Assembly (NCBI RefSeq): GCF_900116145.1
Contig: NZ_FPAB01000003.1
Span: forward strand, 434,184-498,183
Reading direction: 5' to 3'
Length of the DNA: 64,000 bases
Source: Streptomyces harbinensis
Lineage (GTDB): Bacteria; Actinomycetota; Actinomycetes; Streptomycetales; Streptomycetaceae
The position numbers and the translations under genes are program-made. The notes under the pieces were generated by a model. The model had not been told where the DNA came from and ran no database searches. It was given only the letters and a program-made list of their open reading frames with translations. This document shows, piece by piece, positions 52,867 to 62,503 of this stretch (position 1 is the first letter of the stretch; each line of letters starts with the position of its first letter).

Positions 52867-54105
52867 GTGGCAGCACCGCAGAACTACCTCGCAGTCATCA
52901 AGGTCGTCGGTATCGGCGGCGGTGGCGTCAACGCCATCAACCGGATGATCGAGGTCGGTCTCAAAGGCGTCGAGTTCATCGCGATCAACACCGATGCGCA
53001 GGCGCTGCTGATGAGCGACGCCGACGTCAAGCTGGATGTCGGCCGTGAACTCACCCGTGGCCTGGGCGCCGGAGCCGACCCCGAGGTGGGCCGCAAGGCC
53101 GCCGAGGACCACCGCGAGGAGATCGAGGAGGTCCTCAAGGGCGCCGACATGGTCTTCGTGACCGCCGGCGAGGGCGGCGGCACCGGCACCGGCGGTGCGC
53201 CGGTCGTCGCGAACATCGCCAGGACTCTCGGTGCGCTGACCATCGGTGTGGTCACCCGCCCCTTCACCTTCGAGGGCCGGCGCCGCGCCAACCAGGCCGA
53301 GGACGGCATCGCCTCGCTCCGCGACGAGGTCGACACCCTGATCGTCATCCCGAACGACCGGCTGCTGTCCATCTCGGACCGCCAGGTCAGTGTGCTGGAC
53401 GCGTTCAAGTCCGCCGACCAGGTGCTGCTCTCCGGTGTCCAGGGCATCACCGATCTGATCACCACCCCGGGCCTCATCAACCTGGACTTCGCCGACGTCA
53501 AGTCCGTGATGTCGGAGGCCGGCTCGGCGCTGATGGGCATCGGCTCCGCGCGCGGCGACGACCGCGCGGTGGCCGCCGCCGAGATGGCGATCTCCTCCCC
53601 GCTGCTGGAAGCCTCCATCGACGGCGCGCGCGGGGTGCTGCTCTCCATCTCCGGCGGATCCGACCTGGGTCTCTTCGAGATCAACGAGGCGGCCCAGCTG
53701 GTGAGCGAGGCCGCTCACCCCGAGGCCAACATCATCTTCGGCGCGGTCATCGACGACGCGCTGGGCGACGAGGTACGGGTCACCGTCATCGCGGCCGGGT
53801 TCGACGGCGGTCAGCCGCCGTCCCGCAGCCGGGACCGGGTGCTCGGGTCGTACGCCGCCAAGGAGGAGGCGCCGGCCCCGGCGGCCAAGGAGCGCGGCGA
53901 GAGCGAGAGCACGGAGCGGCCGGCCTTCGGCGGACTCGGCACGCTGCCCGCCCGTGAGCCGGCCGAGCGCGAGACGCCGGCGGTGAGCGAGCCGGTCGCC
54001 GAGCGGCAGGAGACGGCGCCCCCGATCTCCCCGCAGGTGCCCTCGGCCCGCCCGTACGACGGCGGCCAGGCCGAGGAGCTCGACGTTCCCGACTTTCTCA
54101 AGTGA
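52867..54105 (+). CDS. ftsZ: Cell division GTPase FtsZ
   Basis: A 412-residue tubulin homologue that forms the Z-ring or sporulation ladders. Conserved segments: [39 protein letters not shown], the tubulin motif [52 protein letters not shown] and [21 protein letters not shown] variable linker of about 75 residues ends in the conserved tail VPDFLK, which binds SepF. GTG 52867 has GAGAGG upstream. Confidence 0.98.
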   Translation: MAAPQNYLAVIKVVGIGGGGVNAINRMIEVGLKGVEFIAINTDAQALLMSDADVKLDVGRELTRGLGAGADPEVGRKAAEDHREEIEEVLKGADMVFVTAGEGGGTGTGGAPVVANIARTLGALTIGVVTRPFTFEGRRRANQAEDGIASLRDEVDTLIVIPNDRLLSISDRQVSVLDAFKSADQVLLSGVQGITDLITTPGLINLDFADVKSVMSEAGSALMGIGSARGDDRAVAAAEMAISSPLLEASIDGARGVLLSISGGSDLGLFEINEAAQLVSEAAHPEANIIFGAVIDDALGDEVRVTVIAAGFDGGQPPSRSRDRVLGSYAAKEEAPAPAAKERGESESTERPAFGGLGTLPAREPAERETPAVSEPVAERQETAPPISPQVPSARPYDGGQAEELDVPDFLK

Positions 54106-54117
54106 ACCCTTCCTGAC

Positions 54118-54855
54118 GTGATAGACCGACAGAACACAGCGAGCGGCGCGCACTACGCCTTCACCGACCGGTGGGGCGGGGTGAGCGCCGCTCCGTATGA
54201 CAGCCTCAATCTGGGCGGGGCAGTCGGCGACGACGGGCTCGCGGTCGAGGCGAACCGGGCCCGGGTGGCCGCGGGGCTCGGGCTCGATCCGGCCGGGGTG
54301 TGCTGGATGCACCAGGTGCACGGCCGGGAGGTCGCGGTCGCCGAGGGGCCCTGGCCCGGCGGCCGGCCGCCCGAGGCCGACGGGGTGGTGACCGCCCGTC
54401 GCGGGCTGGCGCTCGCGGTGCTCACCGCCGACTGCACCCCGGTACTGCTGGCCGACGCCACCGCCGGGGTGGTGGGGGCGGCGCACGCCGGGCGCCCGGG
54501 GCTCGCGCTCGGGGTGGTGCCGGCCACCGTCGAGGCGATGGTGGCGCTGGGCGCCGAGCCGGAGCGGATCACCGCGCGGACCGGCCCGGCGGTGTGCGGG
54601 GCCTGTTACGAGGTGCCGCCCGCGATGCGCGACGAGGTCGAGGCCGCGGTGCCGGGCAGCGGCTGCTTCACCCGGCAGGGCACTCCCGGTGTGGACATCG
54701 GCGAGGGGGTGCGCCGGCAGCTGGCCGCGGCCGGGGTGACGGACGTCCTGCTCTCCCCGGTGTGCACCCTGGAGTCCACCGACCACTTCTCCTACCGCCG
54801 GGACCACACCACCGGTCGGCAGGCCAGTTATGTATGGGTGTCCCCCGATGAGTGA
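54118..54855 (+). CDS. pgeF: Peptidoglycan editing factor/laccase-domain protein PgeF (YfiH)
   Basis: A 245-residue CNF1/YfiH-fold protein. The zinc/copper-site residues are present: His in CWMHQVHGREV, Cys in TADCTPVLLADA and His in VGAAHAGRPGLALG. Family members remove wrongly incorporated L-Ser from UDP-MurNAc peptides or act as purine nucleoside phosphorylases. The position just after ftsZ is conserved in actinobacteria. GTG 54118 is 12 nt after ftsZ; its end overlaps the next gene by 8 nt. Confidence 0.9.
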   Translation: MIDRQNTASGAHYAFTDRWGGVSAAPYDSLNLGGAVGDDGLAVEANRARVAAGLGLDPAGVCWMHQVHGREVAVAEGPWPGGRPPEADGVVTARRGLALAVLTADCTPVLLADATAGVVGAAHAGRPGLALGVVPATVEAMVALGAEPERITARTGPAVCGACYEVPPAMRDEVEAAVPGSGCFTRQGTPGVDIGEGVRRQLAAAGVTDVLLSPVCTLESTDHFSYRRDHTTGRQASYVWVSPDE

Positions 54856-55570
54856 GCGCGAGCGGGAACTGGCCGCGGGGCTCGCCCGGGTGGAGGAGCG
54901 CATCATCCGCGCGTGTGGTGCGGCGGGGCGCGCGCGGGATGAGGTCACGCTGGTTGTGGTGACCAAGACCTATCCCGTGGAGGATGTGCGGCTGCTGGCC
55001 GGTCTCGGAATCCGGCATTTCGCGGAAAACCGGGACCAGGAGGCGGCGCGCAAGGCGGCGGCCTGCGCAGATCTTTCACTGAACTGGCACTTCGTGGGTC
55101 AGTTGCAGACCAATAAGGCACGTTCGGTTGCCGGTTATGCCGATTATGTGCACTCGGTGGACCGTGTCCGGCTGGTCGGCGCCCTCTCCACGGCGGTGAC
55201 CGCCGTGGACCGCGCCCCGCTGCGAGTGCTGGTCCAGGTCGCGCTGGAGAAGGAATCCGGCCAGGGCGAGGGCCGGGGCGGAGTGGCGCCCGAGGGCGTA
55301 CCGGAGCTGGCGCGCGCGGTGGCGGAAGCCCCCGGGCTCGATCTCGCGGGACTCATGACGGTCGCTCCGCTCACCGGGGCGTACGCCGGGCGCCCGGATG
55401 CCGCCTTCGCACGGCTGCGGGAAATCTCAAGTGACCTGCGCGCCGTCCATCCTGCTGCCACCATGGTCTCGGCGGGTATGAGCGCGGACCTTGAGGAGGC
55501 GATCGGGGCGGGGGCGACACACGTACGCGTCGGCAGTGCGGTACTCGGAGTCCGCCCCGCCCTCGGGTAA
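54848..55570 (+). CDS. ylmE: PLP homeostasis protein YggS/YlmE
   Basis: A 240-residue alanine-racemase-fold protein. The PLP-binding Lys is in [18 protein letters not shown]; other blocks: [64 protein letters not shown] and [13 protein letters not shown]. It binds pyridoxal phosphate without known catalysis and buffers vitamin B6. It is part of the ftsZ-linked ylm genes and overlaps pgeF by 8 nt. ATG 54848 is preferred. Confidence 0.92.
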   Translation: MSERERELAAGLARVEERIIRACGAAGRARDEVTLVVVTKTYPVEDVRLLAGLGIRHFAENRDQEAARKAAACADLSLNWHFVGQLQTNKARSVAGYADYVHSVDRVRLVGALSTAVTAVDRAPLRVLVQVALEKESGQGEGRGGVAPEGVPELARAVAEAPGLDLAGLMTVAPLTGAYAGRPDAAFARLREISSDLRAVHPAATMVSAGMSADLEEAIGAGATHVRVGSAVLGVRPALG

Positions 55571-55694
55571 CGTCGCCAAGCAAGTCGGAACACTGCCGAA
55601 AATATGGTCATTCCCGATATGTCCGGGGATGGTGGCGTGGATTGACGGCCCATCCGGGCGGTGCCGATCCACCAGGGAGCGGAGGATCCAGTCG

Positions 55695-56318
55695 ATGGCT
55701 GGCGCGATGCGCAAAATGGCGGTCTACCTCGGCCTCGTGGAGGACGACGGCTACGACCGCCCGGGGTACGGCCCCGACGACGATTTCGAACCGGAGACCG
55801 AGCCGGAGCGCGGCCGGCGTCAGCAGACGCACGAACCGCCGCCCCGGGAACGGGTGGAGGAGCCGGTGCGGGTGGTGCAGCCACCGGCCCAGCGGGAGAG
55901 CGAACCGGCCCCGGCTCCCCTCCTGTCGGAAAACAGACGACCTGGGAGGATCGCTCCCGTGTCTTCCATCACATCCGAACGACCCCACGTCGAGAAGAGC
56001 GCACCGGTGATCATGCCCAAGGTCGTATCCGAGCGGGAGCCCTATCGCATCACCACACTGCACCCGCGCACCTACAACGAGGCCCGTACGATCGGGGAAC
56101 ACTTCCGCGAGGGAACCCCGGTGATCATGAACCTCACGGAGATGGATGACACGGACGCGAAGCGACTTGTCGACTTTGCTGCTGGCTTGGTCTTCGGTCT
56201 GCATGGCAGCATCGAGCGCGTGACGCAGAAGGTCTTCCTTCTGTCGCCTGCTAACGTCGATGTAACGGCGGAGGACAAGGCCCGGATCGCCGAGGGCGGG
56301 TTCTTCAACCAGAGCTGA
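55695..56318 (+). CDS. sepF: SepF, membrane anchor of FtsZ
   Basis: A 207-residue protein. The N-terminal amphipathic segment [17 protein letters not shown] binds membrane; residues 25-105 are a disordered acidic/Pro-rich linker. The C-terminal SepF domain begins at [20 protein letters not shown], then [20 protein letters not shown] and [20 protein letters not shown]. It binds the FtsZ C-terminal tail and polymerises into rings. ATG 55695 has GGAGGA 8 nt upstream. A GGAAC...GTC motif upstream may be an ECF sigma promoter. Confidence 0.95.
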   Translation: MAGAMRKMAVYLGLVEDDGYDRPGYGPDDDFEPETEPERGRRQQTHEPPPRERVEEPVRVVQPPAQRESEPAPAPLLSENRRPGRIAPVSSITSERPHVEKSAPVIMPKVVSEREPYRITTLHPRTYNEARTIGEHFREGTPVIMNLTEMDDTDAKRLVDFAAGLVFGLHGSIERVTQKVFLLSPANVDVTAEDKARIAEGGFFNQS

Positions 56319-56389
56319 GACGACAGCAACCGGACAAGAGCGAGGCCCGGCCGAACGGCCGGGCAGGGCAGGGGAGAGGGACACCGCGG

Positions 56390-56674
56390 ATGGGCATCGT
56401 ACGAGACGTGATCCTGATCGCCTTGTATTGCGTCCTCGGACTCCTCCTCTTCCGGCTGGTGATGGACTACGTCTTCATGTTCGCGCGGTCATGGCAGCCC
56501 GGACGGGCGATGGTCGTCGCGCTGGAGGCCACCTACACTGTCACCGATCCGCCGCTGAAGGCGCTGCGGAAGGTGATTCCTCCGCTGCGTTTCGGGGGTG
56601 TGGCGCTTGATCTGTCCTTCTTCGTACTCATGATCATCGTCTACATCCTGATCAACGTCGTGGCCGGGCTGTGA
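56390..56674 (+). CDS. ylmG: YggT-family membrane protein (YlmG)
   Basis: A 94-residue protein with two membrane helices (VILIALYCVLGLLLFRLVMD and LDLSFFVLMIIVYILINVVA). The central loop carries the family motif TVTDPPLKALRKVIPPLRFG. Homologues lie between sepF and divIVA in many Gram-positives and influence envelope or chloroplast division, but a mechanism is unknown. ATG 56390 has GGGGAGAGG upstream. Confidence 0.9.
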   Translation: MGIVRDVILIALYCVLGLLLFRLVMDYVFMFARSWQPGRAMVVALEATYTVTDPPLKALRKVIPPLRFGGVALDLSFFVLMIIVYILINVVAGL

Positions 56675-56723
56675 ACGAGTACGGTCTTGCCGATATGCTG
56701 ACGAAATACGTTGAGGTGAAGAG

Positions 56724-58010
56724 ATGCCGTTGACCCCCGAGGACGTGCGGAACAAGCAGTTCACCACTGTCCGTCTCCGTGAAGGCTATGACGAGGACGA
56801 GGTCGATGCCTTCCTCGACGAGGTCGAGGCAGAGCTGACCCGGCTGCTGCGGGAGAACGAGGACCTGCGCGCCAAACTCGCCGCGGCCACCCGCGCCGCC
56901 GCCCAGAATCAGCAGAACATGCGCAAGCCGGAGCAGCAGGAGCGCCCCGGCCCGGGCGGGCCCGGTGGCCCCGGCGGCCCCGGTGGCCCGCCGGCCATAT
57001 CCGGTCCGCAATCCGGTCCCCAGCAACAGCAGATGGGCGGCCCGCCCCAGCTGCCGGGGCCCGGTGGTCCGATGGGCCCGGGCGGTCCGGGTGGTCCCGG
57101 CGGTCCCGGTCAGATGCAGCAGCATCAGCAGATGGGCGGCCCCGGCCCGATGGGTCACGGCCCCGGTGGTCCCGGTGGCCCCATGGGTCCCGGTGGTCCG
57201 GGCGGCCCCGGCGGCCCGCTCGGTGGTCCCGGCGGTCCCGGTCAGATGCAGCAGCATCAGCAGATGGGCGGCCCCGGCCCGATGGGTCACGGCCCCGGTG
57301 GTCCCGGCGGCCCCGGTGGTCCCGGCCCGATGCAGCAGCCCGGTGGCAACGAGAGCGCTGCCCGGGTGCTGTCGCTGGCGCAGCAGACCGCCGACCAGGC
57401 CATCGCCGAGGCGCGTTCCGAGGCCAACAAGATTGTCGGTGAGGCGCGCAGCCGTGCCGAGGGTCTGGAGCGGGACGCCCGCGCCAAGGCGGACGCCCTG
57501 GAGCGGGACGCCCAGGAGAAGCACCGGGTCGCGATGGGCTCCCTGGAGTCCGCCCGCGCCACCCTGGAGCGCAAGGTCGAGGACCTGCGCGGCTTCGAGC
57601 GGGAGTACCGCACTCGCCTGAAGTCGTACCTGGAGAGCCAGCTGCGTCAGCTGGAGAGCCAGTCCGACGACTCGCTGGCCCCGCCGCGCACCCCCGCGGC
57701 TGCCTCGCTGCCCCCGTCCCCGCAGCCGTCGCTGGCCTCGGCCGGCGCGCCCTCCGGGCCCGGCGGCGGCATGGGCAGCCACCAGTCCATGGGCGGCCAG
57801 CAGCAGATGGGCGGCCCCGGTCACGGCGGCGGCCACGGCGGGCACCCCGGCGGCGGCCACTCCGGCCCGCCCTCGTACGGCGGCCAGCAGGGCATGTCCC
57901 CGGCGATGACCCAGCCGATGGCGCCGGTCCGGCCGGCCGGCCCGCAGCCGGTGCAGCAGCAGGCGCCGTCCCCGATGCGCGGCTTCCTGATCGACGAGGA
58001 CGACAACTGA
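56724..58010 (+). CDS. divIVA: Polar growth protein DivIVA
   Basis: A 428-residue coiled-coil protein. The conserved N-terminal domain is [20 protein letters not shown], then [20 protein letters not shown]; it binds curved membrane. After a first coiled coil (to about 70) comes a Gly/Pro/Gln/Met-rich insert (75-210) containing a duplicated 44-residue unit. The second coiled coil ([20 protein letters not shown] to SQLRQLESQ, about 212-315) follows, then a Gly/Pro/Gln/His-rich tail. It marks hyphal tips and recruits wall synthesis. ATG 56724 has GGTGAAGAG upstream. Confidence 0.96.
   Translation: MPLTPEDVRNKQFTTVRLREGYDEDEVDAFLDEVEAELTRLLRENEDLRAKLAAATRAAAQNQQNMRKPEQQERPGPGGPGGPGGPGGPPAISGPQSGPQQQQMGGPPQLPGPGGPMGPGGPGGPGGPGQMQQHQQMGGPGPMGHGPGGPGGPMGPGGPGGPGGPLGGPGGPGQMQQHQQMGGPGPMGHGPGGPGGPGGPGPMQQPGGNESAARVLSLAQQTADQAIAEARSEANKIVGEARSRAEGLERDARAKADALERDAQEKHRVAMGSLESARATLERKVEDLRGFEREYRTRLKSYLESQLRQLESQSDDSLAPPRTPAAASLPPSPQPSLASAGAPSGPGGGMGSHQSMGGQQQMGGPGHGGGHGGHPGGGHSGPPSYGGQQGMSPAMTQPMAPVRPAGPQPVQQQAPSPMRGFLIDEDDN
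57090..57307 (+). repeat. Identical 86-bp direct repeat inside divIVA
   Basis: Bases 57090-57175 and 57222-57307 are identical over 86 bp, with a 132-bp (44-codon) period. The copies encode [19 protein letters not shown] and the following [11 protein letters not shown]. Perfect DNA identity points to a recent in-frame duplication. Confidence 0.92.
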
Positions 58011-58051
58011 CGCGGACGCCCCTGGCGTGACACGCCGGCATATCAGCACAT

Positions 58052-58089
58052 CGAGGCGGGGCCCGGACATCAGTCCGGGCCCCGCCTCG
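58052..58089 (+). terminator. Terminator after divIVA
   Basis: A 17-bp perfect hairpin (58052-58068 / 58073-58089) with loop ATCA, 41 nt after the divIVA stop. Confidence 0.85.
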
Positions 58090-58111
58090 TGCGCTGTGCC
58101 CGCACCGGCCA

Positions 58112-58151
58112 CCGGGGGTGCGGGGCCCCGAGCGGAGCCCCGCACCCCCGG
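58112..58151 (-). terminator. Terminator after ileS
   Basis: A hairpin of 14-15 bp (58112-58126 / 58137-58151) lies only 6 nt beyond the ileS stop on the minus strand, back to back with the divIVA terminator. Confidence 0.8.
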
Positions 58152-58157
58152 ACGGCG

Positions 58158-61100
58158 TCAGACGCGGTGCAGGTGGAAGGTCAGCGTCAGGTCCTCGTCC
58201 GTGAACGCCGCGCCGGACTCCTCGGCCGGGTCCCCCTCGGCGAACTCCGTGGCCAGGACCTCCGTGGAGATGAGCGCCTGGTGGTCCGCCAGCGCCCGGG
58301 TCACCTCCGGATCGGTGGCGCGCCAGCGCACCGCGATCCGGTCGGTGACCTCGAGACCGCTGTTCTTGCGGGCCTCCTGCACCAGCCGGATGACATCGCG
58401 GGCGATGCCGGCCCGGCGCAGCTCCGGGGTGATCTCCAGATCGAGGGCCACCGTCGCACCGGTGTCCGAGGCCACCGACCAGCCCTCGCGCGGGGTTTCG
58501 GTGATGATGACCTCTTCCGGGGTGAGCGCGATCCGCTCGCCCTCCACCTCGACGGCCGCCGTGCCCGCCCGCAGCGCGGCCGACAGCTCGGCGGCGTCCG
58601 CCGCCGCGATGGCCTGCGCCACCGGCTGGGTGCGCTTGCCGAACCGCCTGCCCAGCGCCCGGAAGTTGGCCTTCGCGGTGGTGTCCACCAGCGAGCCGCC
58701 CATGTCGGAGAGCGCCGCGAGCCCCGTCACGTTCAGCTCGTCCGCGATCTGCTCCCGCAGATCGTCCCCGAGCAGTTCGAAGCCCTGGGCCGCGACCAGC
58801 GCCCGCGACAGCGGCTGCCGGGTCTTCACACCCGACTCGGCGCGGGTGGCCCGGCCCAGCTCCACGAGCCGGCGCACCAGCAGCATGTCCTGCGACAGAT
58901 CCGCGTCCACCCGGGACAGGTCGGCGTCCGGCCAGGACGCCAGGTGCACCGACTCCGGCGCGCCCGGGGTCACCGGCACCACCAGGTCCTGCCAGACCCG
59001 TTCGGTGATGAACGGCACCAGCGGGGCCATCAGCCGGGTGACGGTCTCCAGCACCTCGTGCAGGGTGCGCAGCGCGGCCGGCTCGCCCTGCCAGAAGCGG
59101 CGGCGGGAGCGGCGCACGTACCAGTTGGACAGATCGTCGACGAAGGTCGAGATCAGCTTGCCGGCCCGCTGGGTGTCGTAGGTGTCCATGGCCTTGGTGA
59201 CCATGTCGACCAGCGCGTTCAGCTCGCTCAGCAGCCAGCGGTCCAGCAGCGGGCGCTCGTCCGGGGCCGGGTCGCTCTCCGAGGGCGACCAGTCGGCGGC
59301 GCGCGCGTACAGCGACTGGAACGCGACGGTGTTCCAGTAGGTGAGCAGCGTTTTGCGCACCACCTCCTGGATGGTGCCGTGGCCGACCCGGCGGGCCGCC
59401 CACGGGGAGCCGCCGGCCGCCATGAACCAGCGCACCGCGTCCGCGCCGTGCTGCTCCATGAGCGGGATGGGCTCCAGGATGTTGCCCAGGTGCTTGGACA
59501 TCTTGCGGCCGTCCTCGGCGAGGATGTGGCCCAGGCAGACGACCGTCTCGTAGGAGTTGCGGTCGAAGACCAGGGTGCCCACGGCCATCAGCGTGTAGAA
59601 CCAGCCGCGGGTCTGGTCGATGGCCTCGCAGATGTACTGGGCCGGGTAGCGCTTCTCGAACTCCTCGCGGTTGCGGTGCGGGTAGCCCCACTGCGCGAAC
59701 GGCATGGCGCCCGAGTCGTACCAGCCGTCGATGACCTCCGGGACCCGGGTGGCGGTGAGCGAGCAGCCCTCGGCCGTGCAGGGGAAGGTGATCTCGTCGA
59801 TGTACGGGCGGTGCGGGTCCAGGCCCGACTGGTCGGTGCCGGTCAGCTCGCTCAGCTCGGCGAGCGAGCCGACGCAGGTGCGGTGGTCCTCGGCGCAGCG
59901 CCAGATGGGCAGCGGGGTGCCCCAGTAGCGGTTGCGGGACAGCGCCCAGTCGATGTTGTTGTTGAGCCAGTCGCCGAACCGGCCGTGCTTGACGGAATCC
60001 GGGTGCCAGGTGGTCTTCTCGTTCTCCCGCAGCAGGGCGTCCTTGACCTGGGTGGTGCGGATGTACCAGGACGGCTGTGCGTAGTACAGCAGCGGGGTGT
60101 GGCAGCGCCAGCAGTGCGGGTAGCTGTGCTCGTAGGCGAGGTGCTTGAAGAGCAGACCGCGCTGATCGAGATCGGCGGTCAGCGCCTCGTCGGCCTTCTT
60201 GAAGAACTGGCCGCCGACCAGCGGGACGTCCTCGGCGAAGGTGCCGTCCGGGCGGACCGGGTTGACGACCGGCAGGCCGTAGGCGCGGCTCACCCGCAGG
60301 TCGTCCTCGCCGAAGGCGGGCGCCTGGTGGACCAGGCCGGTGCCGTCCTCGGTGGTGACATAGGTGTCGTTGACGACGAAGTGGGCGTCCTGCTCGAACG
60401 GCACCAGCTCGAAGGGGCGCCGGTAGGTCCAGCGCTCCATCTCGGCGCCGGTGAAGGTCTGCCCGGTGGCGCGCCACTCCTCGCCCAGCGCGCTGCCCAG
60501 CAGGGCCTCGGCCACGACGAGCCGCTCGGTGCCGTCGGTGGCCACCGCGTAGGTGACCTCCGGGTGGGCGGCGACGGCGGTGTTGGAGACCAGCGTCCAG
60601 GGCGTGGTGGTCCACACCAGCAGCGCGGCCTCCCCGGCCAGCGGCCCCGAGGTGAGCGGCATCCGGACGTAGACGGAGGGGTCGACGACCGTCTCGTACC
60701 CCTGGGCCAGCTCGTGGTCGGACAGGCCGGTGCCGCAGCGCGGGCACCAGGGGGCGACCCGGTGGTCCTGGGTGAGCAGGCCCTTGGAGAAGATCTCCTT
60801 CAGGGACCACCACACCGACTCGATGTACTCCGGGTCCATGGTGCGGTAGGCGGCGTCGAGATCGACCCAGTAGCCCATGCGGGTCGTCAGCTCGGCGAAG
60901 GCGTCGGTGTGCCGGGTGACCGAGTCGCGGCACTTGGCGTTGAAGGCGGCGATGCCGTACGCCTCGATGTCCTGCTTGCCGGTGAAGCCCAGCTCCTTCT
61001 CCACCGCCAGCTCCACCGGCAGGCCGTGGCAGTCCCAGCCGGCCTTGCGGCTGACGTGGTAGCCGCGCATCGTGCGGTAGCGGGGGAAGGCGTCCTTGAA

Positions 61101-61295
61101 GACCCGGGCCTCGATGTGGTGCGCCCCCGGCATGCCGTTGGCGGTGGGCGGGCCCTCGTAGAACACCCACTCGGGGCGGCCCTCGGACTGCTCCAGGCTG
61201 CGGTCGAACGTCTTGTGCTCGCGCCAGAAGTCGAGGACCGCGTGTTCGAGCGCGGGCAGATCGACTTGGGCCGGCACGGGGCGGTACTGCGTCAT
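58158..61295 (-). CDS. ileS: Isoleucyl-tRNA synthetase
   Basis: A 1045-residue class Ia synthetase. The HIGH-type motif is in TANGMPGAHHIEARVFKDAF; the editing domain includes LLVWTTTPWTLVSNTAVAAH; the KMSKS motif is in LAEDGRKMSKHLGNILEP. A WCPRCGTGLSDHEL segment and the long C-terminal region (after about residue 700, anticodon-binding) match the longer actinobacterial/eukaryotic-like type of IleRS. ATG 61295 is chosen because GGAGGA lies 6 nt upstream; an earlier ATG at 61301 follows the ribosome site too closely. Expression should be controlled by the T-box leader. Confidence 0.95.
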   Translation of the reverse strand: MTQYRPVPAQVDLPALEHAVLDFWREHKTFDRSLEQSEGRPEWVFYEGPPTANGMPGAHHIEARVFKDAFPRYRTMRGYHVSRKAGWDCHGLPVELAVEKELGFTGKQDIEAYGIAAFNAKCRDSVTRHTDAFAELTTRMGYWVDLDAAYRTMDPEYIESVWWSLKEIFSKGLLTQDHRVAPWCPRCGTGLSDHELAQGYETVVDPSVYVRMPLTSGPLAGEAALLVWTTTPWTLVSNTAVAAHPEVTYAVATDGTERLVVAEALLGSALGEEWRATGQTFTGAEMERWTYRRPFELVPFEQDAHFVVNDTYVTTEDGTGLVHQAPAFGEDDLRVSRAYGLPVVNPVRPDGTFAEDVPLVGGQFFKKADEALTADLDQRGLLFKHLAYEHSYPHCWRCHTPLLYYAQPSWYIRTTQVKDALLRENEKTTWHPDSVKHGRFGDWLNNNIDWALSRNRYWGTPLPIWRCAEDHRTCVGSLAELSELTGTDQSGLDPHRPYIDEITFPCTAEGCSLTATRVPEVIDGWYDSGAMPFAQWGYPHRNREEFEKRYPAQYICEAIDQTRGWFYTLMAVGTLVFDRNSYETVVCLGHILAEDGRKMSKHLGNILEPIPLMEQHGADAVRWFMAAGGSPWAARRVGHGTIQEVVRKTLLTYWNTVAFQSLYARAADWSPSESDPAPDERPLLDRWLLSELNALVDMVTKAMDTYDTQRAGKLISTFVDDLSNWYVRRSRRRFWQGEPAALRTLHEVLETVTRLMAPLVPFITERVWQDLVVPVTPGAPESVHLASWPDADLSRVDADLSQDMLLVRRLVELGRATRAESGVKTRQPLSRALVAAQGFELLGDDLREQIADELNVTGLAALSDMGGSLVDTTAKANFRALGRRFGKRTQPVAQAIAAADAAELSAALRAGTAAVEVEGERIALTPEEVIITETPREGWSVASDTGATVALDLEITPELRRAGIARDVIRLVQEARKNSGLEVTDRIAVRWRATDPEVTRALADHQALISTEVLATEFAEGDPAEESGAAFTDEDLTLTFHLHRV

Positions 61296-61309
61296 CGGCA
61301 TTCCTCCGG

Positions 61310-61510
61310 CGGACACACTGATCTCCGTCGGAGGGACGAGAGCCCGGCTCGGGCGCCCGCGGTACCACCCTCCTTGGCCGGGGCGCGGTGGCTGCCGCTG
61401 CCTCGGCCCCCTCATTGGGCCGCGATGCCGGGTCTACTCGCCCGCCCGGGGTGGGGTGGGCTTTCTTCCGGCGGCTCCGGGGTGATCTTCACGCTGCCGC
61501 ACGCCCCCGG
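61310..61510 (-). ncRNA. Ile-specific T-box riboswitch, ultrashort stem I type
   Basis: On the minus strand the hallmark AGGGTGGTACCGCGG lies at 61371-61357. About 115 nt upstream, a short hairpin (GCGGC...GCCGC, about 61503-61472) displays an ATC isoleucine codon at 61488-61486 in its loop (GTGAAGATCACC). The ileS start follows 62 nt after the T-box sequence. CCTCC segments near 61331-61337 could pair with the GGAGGA ribosome site, so control is probably translational, as reported for actinobacterial ileS T-boxes. Uncharged tRNA-Ile binding would free the ribosome site. Confidence 0.92.
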
Positions 61511-61748
61511 GCTCACACCGTCCCCGGGTCGCTGACGGCTGCCGGACAGCGCTACTCGTCCCCATCCACGCCTTTCGCTGCGCCCAGTGTACGGGGCTGT
61601 GAGAAGCACGAACGACCGGTTATCCGGGGGCCGGGCGGGGCACAACGCAGAGGGATCGGCGCGTCCCCGTTGCCGCTCACCCGGGGTCGATTTATCGTTC
61701 CGGTCACAATGCGCGAGCACGATCACACTATGTGAAGGGGCCGCCGCG

Positions 61749-62447
61749 ATGGTGGCGAGCGACACCGCCGGGGACCCGCCGGAGGGCACACCGGCCGGGT
61801 CCGGGTCCGGGAACGGGCCAGGGAAGACATCCACGTCCGAGACGACGCAGACGACGCCGGAGAAGTCGGCGAAGAAGACGACCGCGAAGAAGACGGCGAA
61901 GAAGTCGGCGAAGAAGACGACCGCGAAGAAGACGGCCGAGAAGTCCACGACGGACGGGACAGGAGCCAAGAAGGTGGCTGCGAAGAACAGCACGAGGGAC
62001 ACGGTGGAGGACTCCTCCGCCGCGGTGCCCGCCGCCCGGCCCGCGAGCGCCGGGGAACTGCCGGTCCGGCCGGGCGAGGACCCCTGGACGCCCCAGGAGG
62101 TGGCCGAGGCGCGGCAGGGACTGACGGACGACGCGCAGCGGCTGCGGGCGGAGATCGCCGCGTCCGAGGACTCGCTGGCCGGACTGATGCGGGACTCCGG
62201 GGACGGGGCCGGGGACGACGAGGCGGACACCGGGTCGAAGAACATCACCCGCGAGCACGAGCTGGCGCTGGCCGCCAACGCGCGCGAGATGCTCTATCAG
62301 ACGGAGAAGGCGCTCGACCGGCTGGCCGCCGGGACGTACGGCACGTGCGAGGTGTGCGGCAAGCCGATCGGCAAGGCGCGCATGCAGGCGTTCCCCCGGG
62401 CCACGCTGTGCGTGGAGGACAAGCAGCGGCAGGAGCGGCGGCTCTGA
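61749..62447 (+). CDS. DksA/TraR-family protein with histone-like lysine-rich N-terminus
   Basis: A 232-residue protein. Residues 39-66 are a Lys/Ala/Thr repeat (KSAKKTTAKKTAK twice) like histone H1 tails. The C-terminal half is DksA/TraR-like: a coiled coil (PQEVAEARQGLTDDAQRLRA, then ALAANAREMLYQTEKALDRL) and a zinc-finger region GTYGTCEVCGKPIGKARMQA then FPRATLCVEDKQ. Cys200, Cys203 and Cys221 are present, but the fourth position is Asp224 (CVED). Family members bind the RNA polymerase secondary channel. ATG 61749 has GAAGGGG upstream. Confidence 0.82.
   Translation: MVASDTAGDPPEGTPAGSGSGNGPGKTSTSETTQTTPEKSAKKTTAKKTAKKSAKKTTAKKTAEKSTTDGTGAKKVAAKNSTRDTVEDSSAAVPAARPASAGELPVRPGEDPWTPQEVAEARQGLTDDAQRLRAEIAASEDSLAGLMRDSGDGAGDDEADTGSKNITREHELALAANAREMLYQTEKALDRLAAGTYGTCEVCGKPIGKARMQAFPRATLCVEDKQRQERRL
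61862..61939 (+). repeat. 39-bp tandem duplication encoding the lysine-rich tail
   Basis: The units 61862-61900 and 61901-61939 are identical for the first 36 bases and encode KSAKKTTAKKTA each. The duplication lengthens the histone-like arm of the DksA/TraR-family protein. Confidence 0.85.
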
Positions 62448-62503
62448 GGGCCGGCGGGCCGGTGGTCGGGTGATCGGACCGCACCGTGTCGTACCCTCAA
62501 CGT

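Noticed and set aside
56761..61368. 1535-codon minus-strand frame across divIVA and ileS
   Set aside because: Out of frame with ileS, which has a complete synthetase signature; composition is Arg/Gly/Ala/Pro-rich.
61587..61748. N-terminal extension of the DksA-like protein to 61587
   Set aside because: The extension lacks homologous character and overlaps the promoter region; ATG 61749 has a good ribosome site.
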